A DNA stretch of 64,000 nucleotides from the NCBI GenBank assembly GCA_026120185.1, contig JANUWF010003367.1, positions 558,001-622,000 of the forward strand, written 5' to 3'. Made by a program: the position numbers and the translations under genes. Shown piece by piece: positions 11,185-24,001 of this stretch (positions within the stretch are counted from its first letter, which is position 1; each line of letters starts with the position of its first letter). The stretch is from Voacanga thouarsii (taxonomy: Eukaryota; Streptophyta; Magnoliopsida; Gentianales; Apocynaceae). The notes beneath the pieces were generated by a model. It saw nothing but the letters and a program-made list of their open reading frames with translations, was not told the DNA's origin and ran no database searches.

Positions 11185-14100
11185 CCTTATCAGCTTCAGA
11201 AAATTTTTTCTTTTAATGCATACATATAGATGCATTTTTCTGTTTCAGACTTTCAGAGAAAAGAGAGAGAGGAAAAGAGAGAAAGATAGTACTGTAGTAG
11301 GGTCTCTTCTTTCCATGAAATAGGATTTCATATTTCACTAATTTTACTTTGATATATAATGATTCGATAAAGAAATATATTGTCTCTAGGCATCTTTGAA
11401 ATTTGTAATTGGGTAAATTCTTTCTCCATATATCTTTAGTTTTTCTTTCTCTTTCTTGTTTTCTCTGCTTTAGTTAAGCGACAAAAGTGGGGTGTGTGTT
11501 TTTCCATGGAGACAGTTGTCCTTGTTGAATTGATATAGAGGGGTGGTTCCTTTGCTAAAGGGGAGAAAAGGATCCTTATCAGAATATATTTTCCTACAAG
11601 AAGTGGGTGATTTAAGAGGGAAAACAAAAACCAGGAAAGGGTTTTGATTTCTTGATCATTTTGATAAACTAGTAATATCGAGTACCATTCTATAGCTGTG
11701 TTATATTCTTCTTAGGAGATTGAGTGAATAACTTAAGAAATGAGACTGTAGACTAGCGGCTTTGCATGAGAAATATATATAATATGATGTTCTCTACTTG
11801 TAATTTGGTGAATTAGAGTTTTCTTAAGAAAAAAGAGAAATGAGGTGTCTGCTTTGTTTTGGTCCTTGGGGGAGAGAGAAGAGGCAGGAATCTAGGGATG
11901 GTCCACTACAGAGGGCAGGGGTTGCCACCTAACCCACCAACAGGTATCGTGCACTAGGACGAAGCCCCTTTCCCATCCATTATCCTCTCAGCATACATTC
12001 AGGACTCTCAGGTCTCAGCTATCTCCAAGCCATGGGAGATGGACAATGAGAGAGAGAGACAGAGCGCTTTGCAAACAGTACTGGAAGAAGCCGCAACGCC
12101 TCTCTTTCATAACCCTACTCATCTAAACTATTTTGTCTTGGTGCCTCAATTGTCCGTTTGTATCTCGTGTTCCTCCTCCCTGTTAGCTTGAGATTCAAAA
12201 AAGAGCTTGTTTGAATGCTAAAATATTAATAGATATTCGTGAAATAAGTCTGTAATTGAGATATATAGTCCTTTGAATGCTACTGATCTCAATGGTTGCT
12301 TTCAAAGTTTTGAACATTCTACAAGAATTGAGATTAACTGGCACAGTAGGTATTGTTAAGTCAATTTTATCAGCTACAGTAGTGTGTATTCTAGCATACA
12401 AAATTCCGTGGCGTGACTGATCGATCAAATTTTGTCTGTCACTTTGTTTAAAACGATTGATGAACAACTATTGAATACATCTGAAAGTGTACAGAAAAGA
12501 ACTCTCTTGCATTTGCTGAAGCATTTGTAGGAAATTGTTGGTAAATTTTCTCTCCGTTTCAATGCATAGAGTGGGGGTAATTTCTTTGAGGACAATCACT
12601 GTTGAGCAAAAAATGGTAAATCAACACCTTGTAAAGCAAGCTATCTTTTACAGGATTAAAAAGTGGTATCCCCTGCAGTGAGCTTACCCAATTCTGTAAG
12701 CAGGGTAAAATTATTGAGGGACTTTGATTCTTAATCTGGTAATTGATTGATACATTTAGTAGAAGAATATGAAAGAAGGTTGAAGGTCCCAATCAGCCAG
12801 CCTAAAGTTTCGTCAATTGTTACCAGATTTATGGCACAGCTACATGTTCATTTTCTTCGTACAAAGTGAAAAATAAAGCTAGTCTTAGACCCTATCTCCT
12901 ATACCCCTTTTCTTTCTACACTTGCATTTTCTTGTTTCCTTTTTCCCCCTGAAGATTCAATGTAAATCTCTTGCCATAGAGGGAGAAAAGACACTAGAAC
13001 CATAAATAAAGTTGTGAAGAAAAAAATGTTAGGAAGCCAGTGAGCGTGTCCACGAGTACCAGAACTTTTCAGCCACAACCATTTCCGCCAGAAATTTGTT
13101 AATGATTTAACATGTTGTTCGGCAATTATCGAATCAATCTATCAACTGATGCAACTTTATTTTTCCCGGCCCTTTCCAACTGAAGATTGAATAGGTTTAG
13201 CCCCATCTCAAAGATCTCTAAAATTGACCCTCAAAAAGCCTAATCGTACGCTCCTCAAAAGACCCTTGATATTATCTAGTTTTTTCATGTTTCTTGAAAC
13301 ATCATATGCATATAATATAGTGTGATTCTAGCTAGGTTTGATGCATGCATGGGAACTAGGAAGAAGATAGAAGAAGTTCTTATAATATAGTACTAAATAA
13401 AAATGATGACTCGAAGGGTTTATAGTAAATGTCAAACGTATAGTTGGATGAAATAATGATTAGTTCCCATATTGAAACCATGGCAATGTATCTGGTTAGC
13501 TAAAAATGAATGGAAGAGCCCACCAATGTCTGAAATGGGGATGATGGGGAAGAAAAGGGGTCCCATCTTGTAAAGATTTTATAGAGGCCAAAGACAAGAT
13601 AGTATCGCTGCATCACATGACTTTATTAGTTGGAAGATGAAAGGCTACGCCATTGGAATGGGGTGGATCCATGTTCTTGGCTCCTCCTCCTGCTGGGCTG
13701 CTCTCTTATTATTATTATTATTATTACAAAATTAAACTATTACTTTGTTTTCTTGAAATCTTTATGATAATATATTACTTGTATAATCCAAAAGGAAATT
13801 GTAAAGAAATGGATGAATCTTCTCCTTCACATGCCTTCCTGCTTCTGGTGCGTTCAGCTTAGAAACTGATCCCATGTGCATTCTATGCTTGACGTCATTC
13901 TTTCCCCCCTCTTTTCTTCCTCTTGAAAGTGATTCGTCAACCACTGGCTTTCTTCTAGCCTTATTATAAACTTTCTGGGTGGATTTGTTTACGTTTTTCT
14001 ATTCAAGTTGGGCCATTTCAAACTGTTCATTGGCTGGACGTTTAATTTGTAAGGCATCTTTCTCAGTAGGCTACTATGGGGGAGTATTTTTTTTCCCTCT

Positions 14101-15979
14101 CTGATCTCATGAGTACCCTATTCATTTTCAGATTTCAGTCCCACTTTGCCATGTCCCACAATGTAAACACTGGAACTTGAAACCAGCATTGGTCATAGTA
14201 ATAGCTTATAAGAAATACTTTGTAAGGGGTCAAAATGAAAAAAGCAAGGCACCAGCCTTTGATTGCAGAAAGTATCTCTGAGTTCTGCTCATGTTTTGCT
14301 CTAGAAAACGTATCAAATCTCTGTATTAGGCTAAGATTTTAGTTTATTTAACAAACTTTTAGGTGCTAACCATGTGGGGTGGCTAGTACGATGATAGGGC
14401 ATTTTCATTACTCCAATATCTCCCCTGATTGCAGATCTTCCAAAATCCCTAACTAGCCAACTTCAATGCCTAAATTTTGCTTCTTGTTTTGTTCTCATAT
14501 CATAATTTTCAATTTGGATTTGCTTGGTGACTCAAGTTATTAACTATCGAGAAGTAGTGTTAATATTACCTTAACAAAAATTTTGAAGCTGTTCAGCTAA
14601 TTATCAACAATTAAATACCTTTACTCGGATAGCAAGTATTAAAAAAAAAACCACAAGTATAGAAAATTGGATACTATACCATTATGCATATGCCTAAAGG
14701 GTTTTTAGTTTTGACAATATTCTTCAAGAAACTTGATCTATAATCATTTTCTTGAAAATTCAAAACTCGGGAAATTTTCATTTGAAAAGATAAGAGAATC
14801 GAGATATTCGATCATGGAAAATCTTGAACTCGATTGTGTTCCTCCATTTCTCCACAGCACACAAACTTTTCCGGGATAGATTCCTCCAACCAAAGAAGTG
14901 AAAGCTAAACCGCTATGGCTCAATTTGGGTAGACAGAGATATTGAAGAATTAGGCAATGCATAGTTATGGGAAGCTGCTCAATTATATATGCTGCTTAAC
15001 GTAGGACAGATTTATGTTGTCAATTCACGAAGAAGTCAAGAACTCTTGCGGAGTAGTAAAGGACTATTTGAGACTAAAAAAGCTGCCTCGTGAGGTTGCC
15101 AATTCAACTACCATAAGACCAAAATATTCTTTGATGATAAATTTCTTAATCAAGCAGAGCCATATCTATATATATGTCTATCTTTTTTGTGCTGGTTTCT
15201 TGGACCTCAAGCGATCGGCTCTCTTAATCTATTTCATTTGGGGATTGGATTGGACCCATGCATATGGTCACCCTAGACGTTTCATTGAATTATGTGGTTG
15301 ATATAATGGACATATGGTCTCTAATTCTAGCTGATGCAAACAAGTCTAATGGTTTGATGGCAATTTTCAAGATTTTTTTTATTTTTTATTTTTCCCCCTC
15401 CTTTGGCATGATTGATTTGTAAATTCCTCTAGGTTTTAGAACCTTGATTTTTTGTAAAGGTTTTTATTAATGGCTTCTTTCTTGAACATGAAAACTTATA
15501 AGGTGCAACGTATATAATTACTAATCTAAAATCCATATTTTCTTTTTTTCCCCCCTTTTTTTGTGTGTGTGTGGAGGGAAGGGGGGGGAGGGGGGGGGGG
15601 AGTGTGGAGGTGTTGGACTGCTCCCACCATTTTTGTAATTTTTATTGACTTGTTATTTCTTGTATTGAGAAATGAATTAAGATTTAAATTTTTTATCTTT
15701 TAAATTACGATTTAAGTACTTAACTATTAGCTAATTTGAGAGAATTTTTACTCTGAGACATAAATCTCGAGTTAGATACGAAACTTTATTCTAGCCTTTC
15801 TCACTCATGGTCTTCCCCTCCCCTTAAAAAAAGAACTTATGCCCTTAATTCTTTAATCTAATTGACAGGGGAAGAAGAAGTGTTTATTATTTCTAAACCT
15901 ATAATCTAGGTATGTTTAGTGTGAAAAAGAAATTCTTGAAAAATTACCTTTTTTTTTTAATCTCTTTCTATATTTCTCT
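11185..15979. other. Non-coding region upstream of the HD-Zip gene
   Basis: The part near 11200-12100 is rich in GA/CT tracts and probably holds HD-Zip regulatory DNA. The rest is AT-rich with no recognisable exon, RNA gene or transposon. Open frames such as 15014-15301 (+) and 12195-12467 (-) carry no known motif and are not called. A G-rich run lies at about 15578-15601. Confidence 0.55.
13706..13726. repeat. (TTA)7 microsatellite
   Basis: Seven TTA units in non-coding DNA upstream of the HD-Zip gene. Confidence 0.9.
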
Positions 15980-16492
15980 TAGGGGTGGAAATATTGAATA
16001 TGATATGTCAACACGATCCAAAAATAACACGGTTATAACGGGTTAGGGTTGAGGTTTCGCGGGTTCGGGTCAACCCATTTAACATTAAATAGGTTTGGGT
16101 CATAAACAGGTTCAACTCGTTTCAATCCGCAAATTCGTTTATTTTTTTATTATTTTTTGGGCACAAACTCCTCTACAAGTGACAGATTAGCTCTTTTTTT
16201 GCAGTAATTGATATTCCGGGACCAAGAAGGAAAAAAAAAAAAGAAATGTCAAAACACATGTAAAAGCAACTACTTGTCGGGTTGACAGGTTTAGTAGGTA
16301 TTTGAGTTTTGATAATTATTTATTTAATTTTCATATCTAATTGTGTCATATTAATTCGTTTATTTTCCTATCGTATTCGTATTACAAAATTAAATATATT
16401 TATTAATCATAGTGTTTGTATTAACGTGATGTATGTAATTATTTTAAATTGACACAATTTATCAATTCGAACGCGACACAATTCCTATCCCT
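15980..16492. mobile_element. Possible hAT-type MITE
   Basis: The left end TAGGGGTGGAAAT and the complement of the right end, TTAGGGATAGGAAT, form imperfect terminal inverted repeats. Subterminal TGTCAACACG (left) and TGTGTCGCG (inverted right) also resemble each other. The interior has GGGTTCGGGTCAACCC-like GC-rich motifs often seen in short plant hAT elements. The 513 bp stretch has no coding capacity. I could not find a convincing 8 bp target duplication, so boundaries and class are tentative. Confidence 0.4.
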
Positions 16493-18629
16493 AAAACTCG
16501 TAGAATCGTCTGGAATAGATGTTGGGTTTGTTGGATGGGCCTTGGAATTTCTCTGGACGCCAAGTCATTTAGCCGAGACCCACTACATCGTTTTTAATAT
16601 GTCCAGACCAACCTGGACTTGGACTACACAATCACGTCACAAAGGTGACTCTGCACCAGAGTCCAGCATGGGCCGTAAGAAATATTGGAGTATGGGTTCA
16701 TGTTATATATAATTGGACAGGTCTACTGGGTTGCTTTATAACAGCCCAAATCCATAAGAATTCAGAAACCCAGTCCAATGAGATAGACTTCAAGGCCTCC
16801 AGGCAGTCCATTCCAGCAACGGAGAGTGGGCTCTGTCTATAAAAAGATGCAACCAAGAGAAAAAAGGTATATAAGCCAAAGTAATTCCTAGTAAGCCAAC
16901 AAGACAATTGGCCACAAATTCATTTGCAAATTAAAAAGGATTAATCCAAATCTAAATCTAAATCTATAATCTAATTGTGAAGAGGGGAATAAATGATCCA
17001 TAGAAATTATTTGTACAATTCTTGTTTTTTGTTTTACCTTTTTAAATTTTTTAGTAAATGATTTAGATTTAATGGAGGACATATATCTTGTTATGTATGA
17101 CTCAGATCTCATTAATATTTTTAAATAACTTTTCTAACATTCAAGATTTATTTGGTCGTCGTATCTAATTTAATCATTTTACAATATTTTTAATTTTTTC
17201 TTTTAATTATTAGAATTTTGATTTAATGATAATATGATTGCTCTCTATTTACCTCTCGCAAATTACTCATTCCATTTGACTGCCTTTTCAAACTCTTAAC
17301 ACCTTTTAGCCTTCAGCAAATTTGATTTCAAACTCTTTGATTCACCCTTGGTTTCTCTGAGGCGGATGTTAGGTATCTTAACTAGAATTTTTTTTTCCTT
17401 TTCTTTGAATTGTGAATTGTCTCATCTGTCACAGTTTTTATTCAAAAGCTGGCAGTGGACAATACCCCGTATGACTATGATAGGAGTGGTATCTTCATCC
17501 TTTTTTCTAAGAATTTTTTTTCCTAATTTGGTTCTTTAGAGTTTGGAGATTTAAAGTTTTGGTTTTATTTTGTAATTCTAATTTTTTTTCTCATTGTAAT
17601 ATTTATGGTTGAGATTTGGGTAACAAGAGGAGAGAATGCAAGTTTGAGGGAGGAAAGGCTAAAGGGAAAGTGTTTATATGGAGTTAGTATAAAGGGAAAT
17701 GACGAGTTCAAAGATAGAGCGGCCATTGGCTCTGGCATTGAGGAGATATCCGTATGAGGTCCTATACATGTCAAGGGATTCTTTTGATCAGGAAATTAAG
17801 ACTATAAGATTTTTTTTCTCCCTTGTATGCCCCTGTAATATTTTAGCTTGTATTAGTTTATTGTAGGTAAAGTTCAGTATGATGTAAATCTTTTAATTGG
17901 AATATTTCCCAAGGTGGAAAATTGGAGGGCTTTTTTACTTGTTTGTTATCTAACATGAAAATTTTATTTAGTGGAATATATTGTGAGTTGAATTTTTCCT
18001 TGATAAATTATTTAGTAGGACATCATAAATAATGTGAAAAGAGAGAAATAATAATGATCGACAGTGTTTAGAAATTCATACTTAAGGTAGTTGTGTGCCA
18101 TATGTCCACACCTCATATATTTTATATATCATATTTAGACAAAAAGTCCATGTCTTCTCTACTCAATAAATAACATAGCATTTAGATTGGTTGATATCAT
18201 ATTTAGCACCGGGCTCTAATGACAGGCAATCTTGAGATTGTTTCTTAGAGCTCTATAAGAGTATGGACAAGAGAAGAAGAATTGAGAGAATATAAGATAC
18301 ATATTAATGATGGTGTGATTAAATCCTTCCTACTTTTTAATATATTGTTTGGTAAAACAAAAATTTGACAATGGGAGAACTTTTAAATTACTGAGTCTTG
18401 AAACATTGGATGGATTCTTTGTATCATCTAAACTCAAAACTAGATCTTATTAACATTTTTGGTTATTATATGATAGAATTTCAATTATGCTATTTCTCAA
18501 GTGTGTGTTTTAGAATTAATTTACATATGTAGAGTTTTTAATTAGACTTCCTTCATATTGTAACAATCAACATGCATAGAAGTTTTTATATGCCTTTTGG
18601 GGTTTAGCTTTATATTCATTTTTTAACAC
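16493..18629. other. Non-coding region before Copia element 1
   Basis: AT-rich DNA with short unrelated open frames (for example 16449-16712 and 17565-17774) and no recognisable protein family. Nothing else can be supported. Confidence 0.55.
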
Positions 18630-18634
18630 AATAG

Positions 18635-20469
18635 TGAAGGTTTAAAATAGCAAAAATCATCAAATCGAAAACATACTTACAAAATAAAAAATTTACCTCT
18701 GTGATTGAATGACCTTTTCGGCAGTGAAGAAGATGTCTGTACAAGGATACTTGAAATTATTGGATCACGTCCTTATAAACATCGACTTCATTTTATTCAC
18801 GTGAAGCTTTTGAACTTCCAAAATAGTGCAATTTCCACTGCCGGTGAAAGTTTAAAGAAGTTGGGTTTGCAATGCTTTTTTGACTTCTGTGTTTTCTTCT
18901 TCACAAACATAGCTTGTGTGAAAACTATTCCAAGCTTGCCTTTGGTCTTGATTCTATTTCATTTCATCAAATCCCTCGAAAGAGAAACTAACAGCATGAA
19001 AACAGAAAGCAGTCATGCTTTCTGTTATCCTTCACGCAAAACAATACAGGATCCATTACGTGTTGTTTTTATTTTATTTTATTAATTAATTTAATACTTA
19101 ATTATTATTATTTTACCCTTTATCTTATTCATTGGGCCATATAAAATTATTTACTCTTGGGCTTGAACACCCATAAATAATAAATTTCAATTATTTATTT
19201 TCTAGGCTTCATTAAACAGCCCAATAAATAATTAACAAATCCAAATAGACCAATATAAAATATCAGGCTTTTTATCTAGTTTATATCTAGATTAATTATC
19301 TAATTATTCAATTTGGGCCTTGGGTCCTAAATAATTAATTAACCAATTAAACTAGATAAAATATATATTCTCTCTCGGGCCTTTTATTTTATTCTAGTCA
19401 AATAATAAATTAGATTATTTAAATAACATAAAATAAAATCCATAATTATCAAGACCAATTCCTTAACCCAAATCTGTCAGGACTTAAGGGTCATTTTGGG
19501 GATCAAAAGACACATCGCATTGGCTATTAAAATGACCAAAAAACCCCTATTATATGAATAGCTATATTTTGCATTTTAAATATTTTCTAATATCACCATA
19601 AGAAAATATTGACCTCAAGGATAATGCTGCATTAGCAAAGTCTTCGACCTACAGGTGTAATGACTAAAATACCCCTTTACGCATCACGGTGCATTTAGAG
19701 AGGAGGAGTGTACTAACACTTCTCTAATAGACATCTACTATCATTAGATCTCTAAACCAATAATCCACGACTCCAAAAATATTTTCACTTTCCAATGGAG
19801 TTACCCTAAAGTAAACATCCAAGTCATGTTCCCGAGGGCCCTGGATAATTTAATCATTTGAACAGTCATAATGGGCAATATAACGCAGAAGTTATCTTGT
19901 ACAAGTCTGTCTTAACTAATTAGTCACATATACCCAACATATAAGTATATCGACTCTACGAAAGAACTTTAACTACAGTATATCAAAATATATGCTTCTA
20001 ACTTCGTCAGACCACCAACTCATATTCAAGCGGTAGAGTATTAGTCCACAATGTAACAGTAATAGTTTGGGTTTCTTCTAAATAGTACTTTTAAAAATCA
20101 CTATTACAGGTCTTATTCTACGTATTCAAAATACACTCATGCTATGAAGTGAATGGACTACTCATTGGCTAAAGGTAAGCCATTCTCTATTTGAAATTCA
20201 TAACATAATAACTTATATATGATGAGATTCCCATTTTCATCAATCGGTTAAGAACAAACATTTATGTGTTAAGTAACCCGTAATCCATGCCTTACTATGA
20301 AAGACCACCATTCATATAGATCACTTACTTAAACATAATGGGTCCTTTTCAAACGAAAATCGTGCATAAATAAAATGTAAATTCATAAATAAATTGAGAA
20401 TAATTTTTTTTATTAATAAATTCAATAATTACATCAAATAAACTAGTCTACAGGGCAAATATTCCAACA
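18635..20469 (-). repeat. 3' LTR of Copia element 1
   Basis: 1835 bp, paired with 25784-27639. It includes a plus-strand open frame at 18705-19085 that is antisense to the element and not considered a gene. The end at 20469 touches the purine tract on the minus strand. Confidence 0.93.
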
Positions 20470-20487
20470 ATCTCCCACTTGTACTCT
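20470..20487 (-). other. Polypurine tract of Copia element 1
   Basis: On the minus strand AGAGTACAAGTGGGAGAT sits immediately upstream of the 3' LTR, where plus-strand DNA synthesis is primed in LTR elements. It is imperfect, as expected for a decayed copy. Confidence 0.65.
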
Positions 20488-20491
20488 AAGA

Positions 20492-23400
20492 CTAAAAAAG
20501 CCTGTAGGTGTCTACCCCTATGGCATCTAAATGTCTCTTGAAAACTCTCTCAGCCAAAGGCTTGGTGAAAAGATCTGCTAGGTTGTTCTCTAAGGTTATC
20601 TATTCCACTACGATTTTTCGTCTCTGAATGAAATCCTAGATCGGGTGGTACTTCCTCTAGATATGCTTTCCTTTCTTGTGGTTCCTGGGTTCTTTGGATT
20701 GCGAAGCTGCTTTAGAGTTGTCGCAATATACCATAATCAGTTTGTCCATGTGTGGCACAACTCCAAATTCTGAAAGGAACTTCTGGAGCCAAACTACTTC
20801 CTTGGATGCTTCTAAAGCTGTCACATACTCAGCTTCCATGGTTGAGTCAGCAATACAAGATTACTTGATACTCCTCCATGAAACAGCTCCTCCAGATAAG
20901 GTGAAGATATATCCACTAGTGAATTTTCTCTCATCTTTATCTGCCTGAAAATCTGAGTCTGTGTATCCAGTAGGAACCAAGTCGTCAGCCTTGTAAACCA
21001 GCATATAATCTTTCGTATCATTGATGTACTTGAGAATATGCTTTACAGCTTGCCAATGAACCTCCTCAGGGCTTGACTAATATCTGCTAACTAAGCTTAC
21101 GGTAAAGTAGATATCTGGCCTAGTGCACAGCATGACATACATGAGACTTCCTACTGCCGAAGCGTAGGGAATTCTACTCATTTTGTCTTTTTCCTCTAGA
21201 GACTTAGGACAGTCCTTAGAACAAAAAGACAACCCATATCTGTAAGGGATTAGAGCTCTCTTGTATGAGTCCATACTAAATTTGATCAATATCTTGTCAA
21301 TGTATATTGTTTGGGATAATCCTAACATTCTCTACTTCTTATTTCTAAGAAGTTTAATCCCAAGAATGTAACTGGCTTCTCCCAAATCCTTCATACTAAA
21401 TTGACTAGACATCCAAACCTTAGTAGATGACAATGTCCCTACATCATTCCCAATGAATAGAATGTCATCCACATATAGGACAAGAAAAACTACATTTATG
21501 CCTTCCAATTTTCTGTACACGCATGGTTCATCCTCATTTTGAATGAAACCGTAAGACTTTATAGACTCGTTAAAATGAATGTTCCATATTCTAGATGCCT
21601 ACTTAAGTCCATAAATGGTCTTCTTAAGCTTGCAAACCATATGTTATTGGCCTTTAGCAATAAAACCTTTCGGTTGGGACATATAGATGTCTTCGTTAAG
21701 ATGGCTATTAAAAAATGTCGTCTTGACATCCATTTGCCATATCTCATAATTGAAATGACATGCAATGGCAAGGAGGATACAGATGGACTTAAGTAAGGCT
21801 ACTGGGGAAAATGTTTCATCATAATCGATTCCCTCTTTCTGAATATACCCTTTCGCTACAAGCCTAACTTTGAAGGTTTTCACCTTTCCATCCGCTTCCC
21901 TCTTCCTTTTGTATAGCCACTTACACCGAATAAGTTTTATCCCTTCAGGTAAAGCTACAAGATCCCAAAACTAATTGAAGTATATAGACTCAATCTTAGC
22001 TTTCATTGCTTCATGCCATAGATCTACATCGGCATCAGCAATAGCCTCCTCGTATCTAGTGGGATCTTATTCTTGATGGTCAGAAACCAGCTCGAAAGCC
22101 TCTCCTGTCCATCTTTTTGGAACTCCAGATACCCTCCCACTACGACGAAGCTCCATTTGTATAGGTTCTTGAGATTGTTCCTCTTCTTATTCCATAATCA
22201 AGTTTGAAGAAGTTGATTCCGAAGATAACTTCTCCACAAGTTCCAACCTTGTTGAACTTTTAGTGGAAGTACTTTGATCATCCTCAAAGTATCTAACATC
22301 AGTACTTACCAGTACCTTTTGCTCATTGGGATAATAAAAGTAACCTCCTTTTATCCCTTTTGGATATCTAACAAAGTAGCATAATTTTGATCTTAGTTCT
22401 AACTTGTCTCCTTTGATCAGTACATAAGCTAAACAGCCCCATATCCTGAGATGATTTAGACTTGGCTTACGCCCAATCCATATCTCATATGCTGTCCTAG
22501 GTACTGACTTGGAAAGCATCAAGTTCAGAATGTATACAGCTATTTTCAAGGCATTTCCCCAAAAAGAGATCGGAAGAGTAACATGAGACATCATACTTCA
22601 AACCATTTCCATTAATGTTATATTCCTTCTCTCAGCTACCCAGAGAGTTTGGATACTGGGATACTATCTAATGATGTATCATGTATTCCTTGAACTCACC
22701 GAAAATGTACTCTTCACTACAATCCGATCGTAAGGTTTTGATCAGTTTACCTGTCCGATGTTCCACTTCAGTTTTAAACTCTTTGAACTTATCAAATGAG
22801 TCAGACTTACACCTCATCAGGTAGACATAACCAAACTTTATACAATCATCCATGAAAGTGGTAAAGTATTCAAAATCCCCTCTAACTTGTGTAGACAAAG
22901 GACCACACACATCAGTATGAATAAGGCCCAATATCTCATTGGCTTTATCAGCCTTTTGGGTAAACGACCTTTTGATCATTTTTCTCATAAGGCAGGATTC
23001 ACACTGAGGCTCTCCTACTGCAAGGACCCATACTTGTACTCCATTTCCTACTCGTAATCCATGCTTGCCCTTCTGGAGTCTTCTTATCTTTCTAAACCCC
23101 TGCAAGGAGTTACAGATATGATCAGTGGCATTAGAATCAACAATCCAAGTGGAAGTTGATCCAACAATTAAAATTGACTCTAAATAGAGAATAATACCTG
23201 TAGGATTTTTCTTGGTCTGAAGTTCTGGATACTCATTTTTCCAGTGTCCCTTCTACCCGCACTTGAAGTATTTGCCTTTGGGCTTGTTGGGCTGATTCTT
23301 GGCCTGGACTGGTGCGTTTCCCTTCTTATTCTCGAACTTTCTGGGCTTGGGCCCAGTTCTGGAAGAATAAGTCCTAGCAATTATAACCTTGAACTGTGGC

Positions 23401-24001
23401 TTTATGACCTTCTCTGCCACTTAGAGCTTTTTCATTAACTCGATTAAACTCATGTTTAACTTGTTCATATTATAATTTAACTTGAATTGAGTAAAAGAAC
23501 CTGAAAGAGATTCGAGAACCATATCCACTTGGCTCTCGGGGTTAATTACAACCCCTAAGACTTCTGTTTTCTCGAAAGTAGCAATCATCTTGAGTATATA
23601 CTCTCTGACTGATACTCCCTCGCTATTTTAGTGTTGATGATCGTCATAAGAGCCTCTTACCTTGCGAGCCGGCTCTTATCTGCGAATATTGTGGTTAGTG
23701 ATTGGCCAATATCGTATGCAGTGGCTATGTGCTCATGTTTATACCGAAGCACATTAGACATGGAGGCCAACATGTAGTATCGAGCCATCTTATTGGCCTT
23801 CTTTCATACTTTTTCAGCCTCTCACTCCTCAGCGGTGGAACCCTCTCTAATAACAGGGCATGTGTTAAAGATGACATATTTATTCTCCTCAACAATGAGT
23901 ATTATGTCCAAGTTTTTTTTTCAATTCACATAATTTGGACCCGTTAGCTTATTCTCAAGGAGAATAATGGTTAAAGGACTAAAAGAACATCCATCAACTA
24001 T
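20492..24001 (-). pseudogene. Broken Gag-Pol polyprotein of Copia element 1
   Basis: Read on the minus strand. The gag start aligned to element 2 is ATA instead of ATG (23999-24001). The gag zinc knuckle near 23240-23290 keeps the middle Cys and His, but the outer Cys positions read Tyr, and a stop lies inside. Integrase (about 22570-23010) keeps HTDVCGPLS and a RSDC-type second motif. Reverse transcriptase (about 21330-21900) keeps ETFSPVALLKS, WQMDVKT and the catalytic YVDDILF. RNase H (about 20550-20850) keeps EAEYVTALEASKE and YCDNSKAA. The stop is at 20492-20494. About 380 bp covering the GAG-pre-integrase HLRLSH region is missing at about 23008-23013 relative to element 2. Several frames and in-frame stops break the remainder. 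Confidence 0.92.

Noticed and set aside
16035..16052. Telomere-like GGGTTAGGG sequence
   Set aside because: A single partial unit, not an array of TTTAGGG; it fits the interior of the candidate hAT MITE.
18705..19085. 126-codon plus-strand open frame
   Set aside because: It lies wholly in the LTR of element 1, antisense to it, and the copy in the other LTR is shorter and altered.
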